The notes: generated from the sequence alone by a model not told the origin. DNA of 33,185 nucleotides from Synechococcales cyanobacterium bin2.concoct.b11b12b14.033 (GCA_013298875.1 JAAFJH010000016.1:1-33185); one strand, 5' to 3'; shown: positions 19,511 through 28,779, counted from the first letter of the stretch. Made by a program: numbers and translations.

Positions 19511-19562
19511 ATAAAAATAAATACTACCAAAACCGCATAAAAATAAATACTATCAAAACCGC
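19511..19562. repeat. Tandem duplication of a 26-bp unit ATAAAAATAAATACTAYCAAAACCGC
   Basis: Two adjacent copies differing at one base (C/T). Confidence 0.9.
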
Positions 19563-19724
19563 TCTCAAAAAGCCCTAGACCTTTAGTTTATTAATTAATT
19601 TGATTAGTGTTTAAGCTCCAAAATAAAGTTTTTTAATGTGCGATTTCTGGTTTTGCAATACCTGAAGAAAAGCTTATTAATATGGCCTGAATTGAGAATA
19701 CTCTTTGCCCCCTTAGCTTAACTT

Positions 19725-19753
19725 TTGATTAGCGGGAAAATTTGCTATATAAT
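19725..19753 (+). promoter_or_regulatory. Sigma70-type promoter candidate for accC
   Basis: TTGATT (19725-19730), 17-bp spacer, TATAAT (19748-19753), about 45 bp upstream of the start codon. Confidence 0.6.
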
Positions 19754-19798
19754 ACTGAAAATTTTAAAATAAACTTCGACTATTAAATTATTAGAAAA

Positions 19799-21151
19799 TT
19801 GTTTAAAAAAATCTTAATTGCCAATCGCAGTGAAATTGCCTTACGCATTATTAGGGCCTGTAATGATATGGGGATAAACACGGTTTTAGTTTACTCACAA
19901 GCTGATGAAGAATCTTTACCTGTAAATTTAGCTGACGAAAGTTTTTGTATTGGACCGGCTCAAGCGGCTCAAAGTTATTTAAATATTCCAGCCATTATAA
20001 ATGTAGCCCTGCTTACTGGCACCGAAGCTATTCATCCTGGTTATGGTTTTTTATCCGAAAATGCTCATTTTGCTGAAATTTGCCGCCAACATAAAATTAA
20101 ATTTATTGGCCCCGCCGCTGATTCAATCAGGCAAATGGGAGATAAATCAACTGCCCGTGAAACAGTTAAAAAGATTGGTGTACCGACAGTACCAGGATCT
20201 GAAGGTTTAATTAATGATTATGCGGAAGCTTTGTCTTTAGCGAAAGAAATTGGTTTTCCCGTGCTTATAAAAGCTACTGCTGGTGGTGGTGGGCGTGGTA
20301 TGCGTATTGTAAATTCCGAATCAGAATTAGAAAATTGTTTGACCTCTGCTAGCCAGGAAGCCCAAGCCGCTTTTGGAAATGCTGGAGTTTATTTAGAAAA
20401 ATACATTGTAAATATGCGTCATATTGAGTTTCAAATTTTTGGCGATAGTTATGGAAATTTGGTTCATTTAGGCGAAAGAGACTGTTCAATACAGAGAAGA
20501 CATCAAAAATTAATTGAAGAAGCTTTAAGCCCCGCTTTAGACGATACACTTCGCCAAGAAATGGGACAAGCCGCCATTGCAATTGCGAAAGCGATTAATT
20601 ATGAAGGAGCTGGCACCATTGAATTTATTTTAGATGTGGACACGAAAAAGTTTTATTTCATGGAAATGAACACTCGCATTCAGGTCGAACACCCTGTTAC
20701 CGAAACTATTACGGGTTTGGATTTACTGGTTGAGCAAATAAAAGTGGCTTCAGGGGAAAAATTATCATTTAAACAAGAAGAAATTAAGTTTAAAGGTCAT
20801 GTTATAGAATTTAGAATTAATGCGGAAGACCCAGAAGCTAATTTTAGGCCATCTCCTGGTTTAATTGGTGAATATATTAGCCCGGGCGGAATTGGTATTA
20901 GACTGGATTCTCATTGTTATGGCGGTTATAAAATGCCTTCTTTTTATGATTCTTTGCTAGGTAAATTAATTGTGCATGGTTCAACGAGGCAAGAAGCTAT
21001 TAATAGAGCAAGAAGAGCTTTAAGTGAATTTGGTATTGAAGGAGTAAAAACCACGATACCGCTTCATTTGCAGCTATTGGAAGATGATGTTTTTAATGCC
21101 GGCAATATTACCACTAAGTTTCTGGAAGACTTTATGAAGAAAAAAACTTGA
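19799..21151 (+). CDS. accC: Acetyl-CoA carboxylase biotin carboxylase subunit
   Basis: FKKILIANRSEIALRIIRA, HPGYGFLSENAHFAEIC, KATAGGGGRGMRIV, ERDCSIQRRHQKLIEEALSP, EMNTRIQVEHPVTE; TTG start. Confidence 0.97.
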   Translation: MFKKILIANRSEIALRIIRACNDMGINTVLVYSQADEESLPVNLADESFCIGPAQAAQSYLNIPAIINVALLTGTEAIHPGYGFLSENAHFAEICRQHKIKFIGPAADSIRQMGDKSTARETVKKIGVPTVPGSEGLINDYAEALSLAKEIGFPVLIKATAGGGGRGMRIVNSESELENCLTSASQEAQAAFGNAGVYLEKYIVNMRHIEFQIFGDSYGNLVHLGERDCSIQRRHQKLIEEALSPALDDTLRQEMGQAAIAIAKAINYEGAGTIEFILDVDTKKFYFMEMNTRIQVEHPVTETITGLDLLVEQIKVASGEKLSFKQEEIKFKGHVIEFRINAEDPEANFRPSPGLIGEYISPGGIGIRLDSHCYGGYKMPSFYDSLLGKLIVHGSTRQEAINRARRALSEFGIEGVKTTIPLHLQLLEDDVFNAGNITTKFLEDFMKKKT

Positions 21152-21170
21152 TTCATAAAATATTTAAAGA

Positions 21171-21986
21171 CTATTTACTTTCCCGAACAAAGCACTGATG
21201 GATTCCGTCAATGAACTCATCGATATTAGCATAACGGTTTTTCACTAATCCTAAAAAGGAAGATTTAGTTTTTGCAGTGGCTTTTTTAATTAGTTCAGCT
21301 GTTCTATTACTAATATTAGGATTTTCTTTTTTTGGATCAGCTCCAGGATCTGGTTGATCTTTTAAGGTTAAACATTTATAAAGGGTAGCTCCCAAGCTAT
21401 ATACGTCGCAGCTTGCATCTAAAATGCCATTTACCTGTTCTGGAGCAGAATAATTTTCACGCAAACCAACTGCATCAAAACCAGCTCGGGCAATTCCAAA
21501 GTCAATCAAAACTAATTCGCCATTTGGCATAATTACTATATTGTCGGGAGCAATATCAGCGTGGAAAATAGGAAGAGGTTTTTTATTATGCAAAAAACGT
21601 AAAATATGGGCAAGTTTCAGTCCCCAGTTCAAAACTTTGGCTTCTTCGACTGGTTTATTCATTTTACGCAAATAATCTTTCATATTTTCGCCAGCAATAT
21701 AATTCATAATTACAAAAAAGACTTCATTTTCCCAGAAAAAATCAAGTACTTGAACAATATTTGTATGAAATAAATTACTAAATAATTGATAATCTTTTTC
21801 GATTCCTTGCAGATCCGCTGGTCCTAAATACATTTGCTTCATGACACAAATTTGATTATTATTATATGAATCTTGAACTAAATAAATATAACCTTCTCCA
21901 CCCCGTGCCAAAAGCCTAATGATGCGGTAACGTTCATTAACAAGATGAAAATTGTCTAAAAGAAGGCTTTCATTTGATTTTTGCAT
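21171..21986 (-). CDS. Protein serine/threonine kinase (Hanks-type, no transmembrane segment evident)
   Basis: LARGGEGYIYLV glycine loop, VMKQ lysine, HADIAPDNI catalytic loop, DFG, YSAPEQ. Confidence 0.9.
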   Translation of the reverse strand: MQKSNESLLLDNFHLVNERYRIIRLLARGGEGYIYLVQDSYNNNQICVMKQMYLGPADLQGIEKDYQLFSNLFHTNIVQVLDFFWENEVFFVIMNYIAGENMKDYLRKMNKPVEEAKVLNWGLKLAHILRFLHNKKPLPIFHADIAPDNIVIMPNGELVLIDFGIARAGFDAVGLRENYSAPEQVNGILDASCDVYSLGATLYKCLTLKDQPDPGADPKKENPNISNRTAELIKKATAKTKSSFLGLVKNRYANIDEFIDGIHQCFVRESK

Positions 21987-22147
21987 CTTTAATCTTTAAT
22001 TCATAATCAGTCTTAAGCTATGCAATTTATTTACCCGAAAATCAAAAAACTTTAAAATAACTAGACTAAATAGTTTAAAGCTAGCAATTTTAAGAAGTTT
22101 TGCTTTATGCTAATAGCAAATTTTGCATAATACAAATTAAATTTAAA

Positions 22148-24172
22148 ATGAACTTTAATCGCGACGATTCTCAGTCTTCTTATTCGGGTGGTGGCTATCG
22201 AGGTAATAGTCCTCGAAGCAATAGTGGTGGTTTTAACCGAGACCGAGACTTTCGAGGAAATAGTAGCAATAGAGACAATTACCGTGATCAAAGGCCTGAA
22301 AGATCAGATCGTGGAGATTATTCAGGGCAAAATAATACTGGGCGTTATGGTAACAATAATAATAACTACTCCGAACGAAATAACAATGCAGGCTCCACTT
22401 CCTATAGTAATCATGGTGGTAAAAACAATTTAAGCCTTAATTCCAAGCCATCATTACAAAAGCCACCTGAATTATTAAATGGTCAATTACGTTTATTACC
22501 AATTGGTGGGCAATGTGAAGCGGGGCGTAATGCTTGGTATTTTGAACAAGACTCCGAGATCATTCTGATTGATGCTGGCTTAGGTTTTATGCCTCATGGT
22601 TTTAAAGGTGGTGCTGATTGTACTTTGCCTAATTTAACTTATTTGGAAGAAAATAAAGACCGTATAAAAGCTTTATTAATCAGTAATTCGCATGAAGAAT
22701 ATGCTGGTAATTTAATTAATTTTATACAAACCCTGGATTTGAAAGAAGTTTATTTGCCACAAATTCTCGCTAAAGTTTGCAAAAAAGAATTGGCTCTCTT
22801 TCCGGATTTAAAAGTTAATATAATTGAGCCAAATAAAATTTATAAAATTGGGAAAAGCTTTGAAATTAATCCTTTTACACTGACCTTTATCGGAGCGGAT
22901 TCATTTTCATTTTTAATTACTACTCCTACGCACCGTACATTTTATACTGGGCCTTTCAAAATAGACCATATGCCTTCAATACGCAAGGGGCAAACGGATA
23001 TACAAAGTATTGCTAATTTAGTAACCGAAAAAGGCGTTGATATTTTAATTTCTAATTCTACCAATGTGGAGAGTATGGGATATACCGGCTCTGAATCATC
23101 GGTGAATAAAAAACTTATTGAAATATTTGAATCCGCCCCTAGCAGAGTTATTACTTTATTGAATGCTTGTGCTACGCATAGATTAGCTTCTTTATTACAA
23201 AGTGCTATTAAAGCTAAACGCAAAGTTTGTTTGCTAAATGAAACCTTACAAACTTGGTATAAAGCAGCTGTTGAGTGCGAATACTTTAACTTCCCGAAAG
23301 AACTTTTTATTGAGACCAAAGATTTAGCTAAAACTAATAATAAAGATATTTTGATTTTGATTGGTACTGAAGAAAATAGCTTATTAAAACCTTTTATTGA
23401 TTTATCTTATAAAAAACATCCCGAAATTTCTTTGATTGAAGGCGATAGTATTATACTTTCGGGTAATCCGCCTTTAGGTACTTCGCGTTTAATTGCTAAT
23501 TCCGTCGACCAATTATTTTTGCAAGGCGTACATGTCATTGGCGGCCGGGAAGCGGGAGTGCATGTGCAAAGTTATGCGGCCCAGGAAGAATTGAAATTTA
23601 TGTATAATTTAACGCGTCCTAAATATTGTGTACCAGCTCATGGAGAGTCTCGGCAATTAGTTTTACATTCAGAGCTTTTAGCCCACTGCGGAGTAGATAC
23701 TCGTAATATTATTATTGTTGATAATGGTAGTATTGTGGATTTTGATTCTGCACAAAATAAAGTTGAAATTACGGGCAAAGTGGCGGCTCAAGCGGTATTT
23801 TTTAATAGAGTAAAAGATAGTAGTTTAAATACTCAATCTATTGAAGAAAGGCGTAGTTTGAGCGAAGATGGAGTTATGACTATTGTTTTGGTAATTAATA
23901 GTTTAGATAAAAAATTAATAGCTGAGCCATTTATTAATATGTTTGGTAATTCTTTTAATACTGATACAGACTGGCCAAGAGTCAAAGACTTGATTTTGAG
24001 TGATGTAAAACAAATGGTAAATAAAGCTTTATCGCAAGGCCAAACAGACTTTGTAGTTTTACGTCGTTTTGCACACGATATTATTAGCAGACGTATTCGT
24101 GAAAAATACGGAATGTCGATGCCAGTTTTATCAATTGTTATACAGGAAGTTCAGGCGGTAGTTTCAGTTTAA
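22148..24172 (+). CDS. RNase J-like protein, probably catalytically degenerate, with low-complexity N-terminus
   Basis: Colinear with RNase J (LLPIGGQCEAGRNAWYFE, STNVESMGYTGSE, RLIANSVDQLFLQGVHVIGG, QEELKFMYNLTRPKYCVPAHGESRQL, C-terminal domain), but MBL ligands are substituted. The track start is 22100; ATG at 22148 (MNFNRDDSQSS) is more plausible. Confidence 0.88.
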   Translation: MNFNRDDSQSSYSGGGYRGNSPRSNSGGFNRDRDFRGNSSNRDNYRDQRPERSDRGDYSGQNNTGRYGNNNNNYSERNNNAGSTSYSNHGGKNNLSLNSKPSLQKPPELLNGQLRLLPIGGQCEAGRNAWYFEQDSEIILIDAGLGFMPHGFKGGADCTLPNLTYLEENKDRIKALLISNSHEEYAGNLINFIQTLDLKEVYLPQILAKVCKKELALFPDLKVNIIEPNKIYKIGKSFEINPFTLTFIGADSFSFLITTPTHRTFYTGPFKIDHMPSIRKGQTDIQSIANLVTEKGVDILISNSTNVESMGYTGSESSVNKKLIEIFESAPSRVITLLNACATHRLASLLQSAIKAKRKVCLLNETLQTWYKAAVECEYFNFPKELFIETKDLAKTNNKDILILIGTEENSLLKPFIDLSYKKHPEISLIEGDSIILSGNPPLGTSRLIANSVDQLFLQGVHVIGGREAGVHVQSYAAQEELKFMYNLTRPKYCVPAHGESRQLVLHSELLAHCGVDTRNIIIVDNGSIVDFDSAQNKVEITGKVAAQAVFFNRVKDSSLNTQSIEERRSLSEDGVMTIVLVINSLDKKLIAEPFINMFGNSFNTDTDWPRVKDLILSDVKQMVNKALSQGQTDFVVLRRFAHDIISRRIREKYGMSMPVLSIVIQEVQAVVSV

Positions 24173-24182
24173 TTAAAATTAA

Positions 24183-24890
24183 TTATTTAGTTTGTAATTT
24201 TAAAAGTGCTTGCTGGGAAGCGATTTGGCTGGCTTCCTTTTTAGAACTTCCTTTGCCTATTCCCATTAATTGATCTTGCAAATAAACTTCAATTTCAAAA
24301 ATAGGTTTATGAGGCGGTCCGCTAATCGAAGCAACTTTATATTCTGGCAAGCCCCATTGTTTACTTTGGCTTAACTCTTGTAAGGCAGCTCGGTAATTAT
24401 CTTTTAAATCCGAGGCATCAGCTTCTTCAATAAGCTCAGTATATAAATTTAAAATCAGTTGGCGAGCTATTTCAAAACCATAGACCAAATAACAGGCTCC
24501 AAATAAAGATTCCATAATATCTGACAAAACTGATTCTTTAGGAACTCGGCTTCCTGTACGTACAAAAGGTTTAATATTAAGTTCATGCGCAATTTGTAAT
24601 AAGCTTTTATCACTCAATAAATAAGCACTTAATTTGGTTAAATTTCCCGAATTATAAGTTTTAAATTTGTGAAATAAATGCTCATTAATTGAGGTTTTTA
24701 AAATAGAATCTCCCAAAAATTCTAATCTATCATATTGATCATTCGTTTCATCAAAAGAAGTATTTTCCGGCAAATCTAATAAAAAGGATTTATGCGTTAA
24801 AGCTTGCCAAAATAATTTAAGTGAATTACTGTCTTGAGTCGGTTTTAAATTCAGAATAGTAAATAAAGAGTCTAAGCTTGGCTTTTGCAT
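24183..24890 (-). CDS. rnc: Ribonuclease III
   Basis: FWQALTHKSF, YDRLEFLGDSIL, DIMESLFGACYL, C-terminal dsRBD (DNYRAALQELSQ...GKGSSKKEASQIASQQAL). Confidence 0.95.
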   Translation of the reverse strand: MQKPSLDSLFTILNLKPTQDSNSLKLFWQALTHKSFLLDLPENTSFDETNDQYDRLEFLGDSILKTSINEHLFHKFKTYNSGNLTKLSAYLLSDKSLLQIAHELNIKPFVRTGSRVPKESVLSDIMESLFGACYLVYGFEIARQLILNLYTELIEEADASDLKDNYRAALQELSQSKQWGLPEYKVASISGPPHKPIFEIEVYLQDQLMGIGKGSSKKEASQIASQQALLKLQTK

Positions 24891-24982
24891 ATTTAGATAA
24901 TCAAAATAAAATTAAAAACTTTCCTATTAATTTAGCAATTAAAACTATAAATCTTAATTTTTATTATTTATTTCGCAGTTAC

Positions 24983-25516
24983 TTAAAAACTTTGTTTATA
25001 AAAATAAATATTAGTACTGCCGTAATTTTTTCTTTGCCAAAGAATTAACTGAGTTGAATTTAAGGCGTTTTCAATTTCTATTTGTCTTTTGGCAGCCATT
25101 TCAAATACAAAAATCCCCGCTGGTAATAAAATCTTAGGAATTAAATTAAATAAGCTAATTAAGTCTTTCAGGGCAATATCATAAGGCGGATCAGCAAATA
25201 TTAAATTAAATTCTGGCTCTGATTGATATTTACAAGCATTAGCTTTAATAATTTTACACTTATCATTTTGTTTTAACTTTTGTGCATTTTCATTAATCGA
25301 GTCAATAGAAGCAACCAAATTATCGATAAAAGTGAATTGTTTTGCTCCCTCAAGTAAAGCCATAAGCCCTAATGCTCCACTGCCAGCAAATAAGTCTAGG
25401 CCATTAATCATTTCCCAATCAGCAATTTCAGATCTTAAAACATTAAAAATAGCCAACCGATTTTTACCAGTAGTTGGTCTGATGGAGGCCGGAGCTTTAA
25501 ATTTGATTAGTCCCAT
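24983..25516 (-). CDS. rsmD: 16S rRNA (guanine(966)-N(2))-methyltransferase RsmD
   Basis: IRPTTGKNRLAIFNVL, GLDLFAGSGALGLMALLEGA, FADPPYDI; overlaps the preceding gene by 10 bp. Confidence 0.9.
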   Translation of the reverse strand: MGLIKFKAPASIRPTTGKNRLAIFNVLRSEIADWEMINGLDLFAGSGALGLMALLEGAKQFTFIDNLVASIDSINENAQKLKQNDKCKIIKANACKYQSEPEFNLIFADPPYDIALKDLISLFNLIPKILLPAGIFVFEMAAKRQIEIENALNSTQLILWQRKNYGSTNIYFYKQSF

Positions 25517-25917
25517 TCAAGTGCTTTTTTCTTATAAGCGTAAAATAAGCCTAAACTCAGAATAAAAATAAAAGCAAAAGCTTCGGATAATAAAATTAAT
25601 TTGCCTTCAAATACATTAGCCAAAGACATTGCTAAAGCCCATGGGATAAGAAAAATAAATTCAACGTCAAAAGCAATAAACATTAAAGCAAAAACATAAT
25701 ATTTAATATCAAACTGCACTACCTCATTGGATAATGGTTTTACGCCGCATTCATAAGTTTGCTGTTTAATTTGCCTTTGTTTTCCAATTTTAAAAATTTT
25801 TTGAACGGCTAAAGATAAAAACAATAAAACTGTTCCCAAAGCAAAGCCAGCAATGATAAATAAAAATACTTGAAATAAAGTGGAATTAAAAAATGCCTCA
25901 AAATTAAAGTTTTTCAT
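25507..25917 (-). CDS. nuoA: NADH-quinone oxidoreductase subunit A (NuoA/NdhC)
   Basis: YECGVKPLSNEVVQFDIKYYVFALMFIAFDVEFIFLIPWA: hallmark of the subunit A family. Confidence 0.95.
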   Translation of the reverse strand: MKNFNFEAFFNSTLFQVFLFIIAGFALGTVLLFLSLAVQKIFKIGKQRQIKQQTYECGVKPLSNEVVQFDIKYYVFALMFIAFDVEFIFLIPWALAMSLANVFEGKLILLSEAFAFIFILSLGLFYAYKKKALEWD

Positions 25918-25922
25918 TGTGA

Positions 25923-26294
25923 TTATTTAGTTTTAGTGGTGCTGGAAGACTTTTTATTAACTTCTTCTTTAATTTCATCCCTAAACACTTTACAAGCTTC
26001 TGCGGCACCTTTTTTAATTTCCAAATAAGAATTCATATCAGATTCTTTCATAGTTTCAAGTGCTTTCAGGGCTTGTTCTTTGGATAAATTGATCGACATC
26101 ATTTCTGAAAAAGTTAATTGAAATGCAACCGCTGTCAAGGCTTCTTCACAATCTTGCATAACACTATTACTAATTTCAGGCTTATTATTAGTTTCAGCTG
26201 ATAAGCAAGAATAATTGTTTAAGGTTATAAAACTAACAGCGAGTAAAATTAAATTATAAAGTACAAAATTATTTTTTTTCATAAAACGGCTCAA
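25923..26294 (-). CDS. Hypothetical secreted protein
   Basis: N-terminal hydrophobic signal-like region (MKKNNFVLYNLILLAVSFITLNNYSCLSAE) and alpha-helical remainder. Confidence 0.65.
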   Translation of the reverse strand: MSRFMKKNNFVLYNLILLAVSFITLNNYSCLSAETNNKPEISNSVMQDCEEALTAVAFQLTFSEMMSINLSKEQALKALETMKESDMNSYLEIKKGAAEACKVFRDEIKEEVNKKSSSTTKTK

Positions 26295-26464
26295 ATCGGA
26301 TTGAATTGATTAAATTTGATATTGCTATAAATATAAAATAAATTATAAAAAATTAGTTTGAATCTTTAGCCTAAAAACATTATAGAAAACCCTATTAAAT
26401 TTCTAACTATACGATTTTGGTGAATTTATGATAAATATTTACTAAGTTTTCAGGTTTTAAAATT

Positions 26465-27982
26465 ATGAGTTTGCCCATTTTAAGCATTTTATTAATTATT
26501 TCTTTAATTGCTCCGTTTTCATTTGCTTTAAATAAATCAGGCGAGCAAAAGTCTCTTCAGAAGCAGGCTTTATTTTTATCTTTTATAATTTCGGCTTTGT
26601 GTTTAAGTATAAGTTTTCTTTTTTTTCAAAATGCTGAAAGCGGCCTTCAATTAATTGAATCTTATAATTGGATTGGTAATATTTTAGTTTTTAAGCTTGG
26701 CCTAGATGGATTATCGGTAAATATGTTGCTTTTAATTGGCTGTATTTTACCGATTATTATCTTGAGCCAGAAAATTAAAATTACTAAATTAAATTATGGA
26801 TTATCATTTGCCTTCATTAGTTCAGTAATTGGTGTGTTTTTAGCCCAAGATTTGATTTCATTTTTTATATTTTTTGAATTAGAAATAATTCCTTTATATA
26901 TTTTACTGAGCCAAGATAATTCAGCTGAAAATAATCAAAGTCAGTCTGGCAGCGACTCAGCCGCCAATCAGTTTTTAGTTTATGCTTTAACGGCCGGTGC
27001 TTTTATTTTGGCAGGTATTTTAGTTTTATTTATGGCTAATGACGGCAAAACTTTTTCCTTTAGCGAATTTAATGCTTTTAGCTTACAGCCAGTTGGTGCT
27101 GATTCTAAGAATATGCAAAGAATTTCTTTCTTTTTATTTTTAATTGGGTTTTTAATTAAAATTCCCGCTTTGCCTTTTCATGCTTGGTTTATCAAAGCTA
27201 TTCAAAAATCTTCGCTGGGACTTGCTTCCCTTTTAATGATTAAAGTGGCGGCTTATATTTTAATTCGCTTTATTACCGAAATATTTCCAGCTTTATGGCA
27301 AGAATATTCGTCTTTAATTGCCGGTATTGGTTTTGTAAATATTATAGTTGGAGCTTTATTTGCCCTCCGCCAAAAAGAAATAAAATTAATAATTGCTTAT
27401 TCAGTTATTAGTCACTTGGGTTTTGTTTTACTAGGGTTATCTAGCGGAAATGCAGCTGGTTTGAGTGGTGCTTTATTTCAAATCTTTAGCCACACAATTT
27501 TAAGTATTGCTCTAATTTTGGCTTTAGGCATACTGGAAGAAAAAGCTGGTAAAAATAATCTGAAATTAGATGACTTAGGGGGACTTGCCAATAATATGCC
27601 TGTTTTCTTTTTCATTTTTATGGGCTTAATTATGGCTAATTTAGGTTTACCAGCTTTATCAGGCTTTATCGGAGAGTCATTAGTTTTTTATGCTTTATTT
27701 AGCAATGCCTCCGACTTTTCTTATCCGCAAGTCTTAGGCTTAATTGCGACGCTAAGTATAATTTTTAGTGCAGTTTATATGCTTTATATTTTGAAAAATG
27801 CTTTTTTTGGCTCTTTAGGCATCAAGATTTCGTCTCAAACAACAGACTTAGCAATTTCACAGAAACTTTTACTAGGCAGTCTTTTATTTATGAGTTTATT
27901 TTTGGGCATTTATCCTCAAATCCTAATTGAAAAGTCTAAGCCAAGTCTTGAATCAATTATCGAGTTAAAGAAAAAAGTATAA
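26465..27982 (+). CDS. nuoM: NADH-quinone oxidoreductase subunit M (NuoM/NdhD)
   Basis: GLDGLSVNMLLLIGCILPIIIL, FFELEIIPLYILL, KIPALPFHAWFIKA, IAYSVISHLGFVLLGL, GFIGESLVF. Confidence 0.93.
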   Translation: MSLPILSILLIISLIAPFSFALNKSGEQKSLQKQALFLSFIISALCLSISFLFFQNAESGLQLIESYNWIGNILVFKLGLDGLSVNMLLLIGCILPIIILSQKIKITKLNYGLSFAFISSVIGVFLAQDLISFFIFFELEIIPLYILLSQDNSAENNQSQSGSDSAANQFLVYALTAGAFILAGILVLFMANDGKTFSFSEFNAFSLQPVGADSKNMQRISFFLFLIGFLIKIPALPFHAWFIKAIQKSSLGLASLLMIKVAAYILIRFITEIFPALWQEYSSLIAGIGFVNIIVGALFALRQKEIKLIIAYSVISHLGFVLLGLSSGNAAGLSGALFQIFSHTILSIALILALGILEEKAGKNNLKLDDLGGLANNMPVFFFIFMGLIMANLGLPALSGFIGESLVFYALFSNASDFSYPQVLGLIATLSIIFSAVYMLYILKNAFFGSLGIKISSQTTDLAISQKLLLGSLLFMSLFLGIYPQILIEKSKPSLESIIELKKKV

Positions 27983-28047
27983 CTAAATTAACGTGAGTTC
28001 GATAAAAATCAAAGTTTGAAATAATCAACAGAGAAAAAGTTATTAAG

Positions 28048-28779
28048 TTAGAGAAAATCTGTCGGATAACAACTTGTTAGGCCTTTCATTCCTTGGCTAA
28101 AAATATTAACGGCTTCAAAGCAGTAAGTGCCGGAATGTACACCATCTTTAAATTCTTGAAGAACTTTCTCAAAGGTTTTTGGCTTCCGATAATAATCCCT
28201 ATCTTTTGTAGTTGCGGCATCTAGTTCATCACAAATATTAACCATCGATCCCCCAGGCGATTGCCTGCCTTTTCCGAACTCCCATCTTAAATGATGCTCA
28301 GCTATTGCAAATCCAAGCTGTTTTTTCAGAAATGGATAATCTTGCAAAATACTTAGTCCAAAAGGAACATGCTGCATAACTAATCTATATTCTTCCAAGG
28401 ACAATTTACCCGGCTTATCTAATATTTCTAAAGGAATTCTTGCCTTTCCAATATCTTGCACAGCCATCCCTAATACAAGACGAAGTTTCTCTTCAGGATC
28501 TATACTTGTATCTTCTAAAACATGTTTCATGTAATAAGCTCCCTTAATAGAACCCCTTAATGAAATTTCATGATGTTTACCAAGCTTAACTAAAATTGGA
28601 GTTAATTCTTGTTCAAGGCTATTTTCCCACTGTAATCTATTTTGGGAGGGAATTTCGGGTAATAAGCGTTCTTTAACGTCCTTTGTAAACTGAGAGACCA
28701 TTTTGACCACGTTTTCAGGCACATTTCTATCAGTTGTTTGTAGTTTAGCTAAAGAAGGAGGCAAAACTGCTTTTATCAT
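28048..28779 (-). CDS. HD-GYP-like domain protein, degenerate
   Basis: VQDIGKARIPLEILDKPGKLSLEEYRLVMQHVPFGLSIL...IAEHHLRWEFGKGRQSPGGSMVNICDELDAATTKDRDYYRKPKTFEKVLQEF aligns by eye with HD-GYP cores, but HD is QD and GYP is lost. Confidence 0.75.
   Translation of the reverse strand: MIKAVLPPSLAKLQTTDRNVPENVVKMVSQFTKDVKERLLPEIPSQNRLQWENSLEQELTPILVKLGKHHEISLRGSIKGAYYMKHVLEDTSIDPEEKLRLVLGMAVQDIGKARIPLEILDKPGKLSLEEYRLVMQHVPFGLSILQDYPFLKKQLGFAIAEHHLRWEFGKGRQSPGGSMVNICDELDAATTKDRDYYRKPKTFEKVLQEFKDGVHSGTYCFEAVNIFSQGMKGLTSCYPTDFL

Noticed and set aside
22061-22433. ORFs 22061-22291 (-) and 22188-22433 (+)
   Set aside because: Shadow frames of the low-complexity region encoding the RNase J-like N-terminus.
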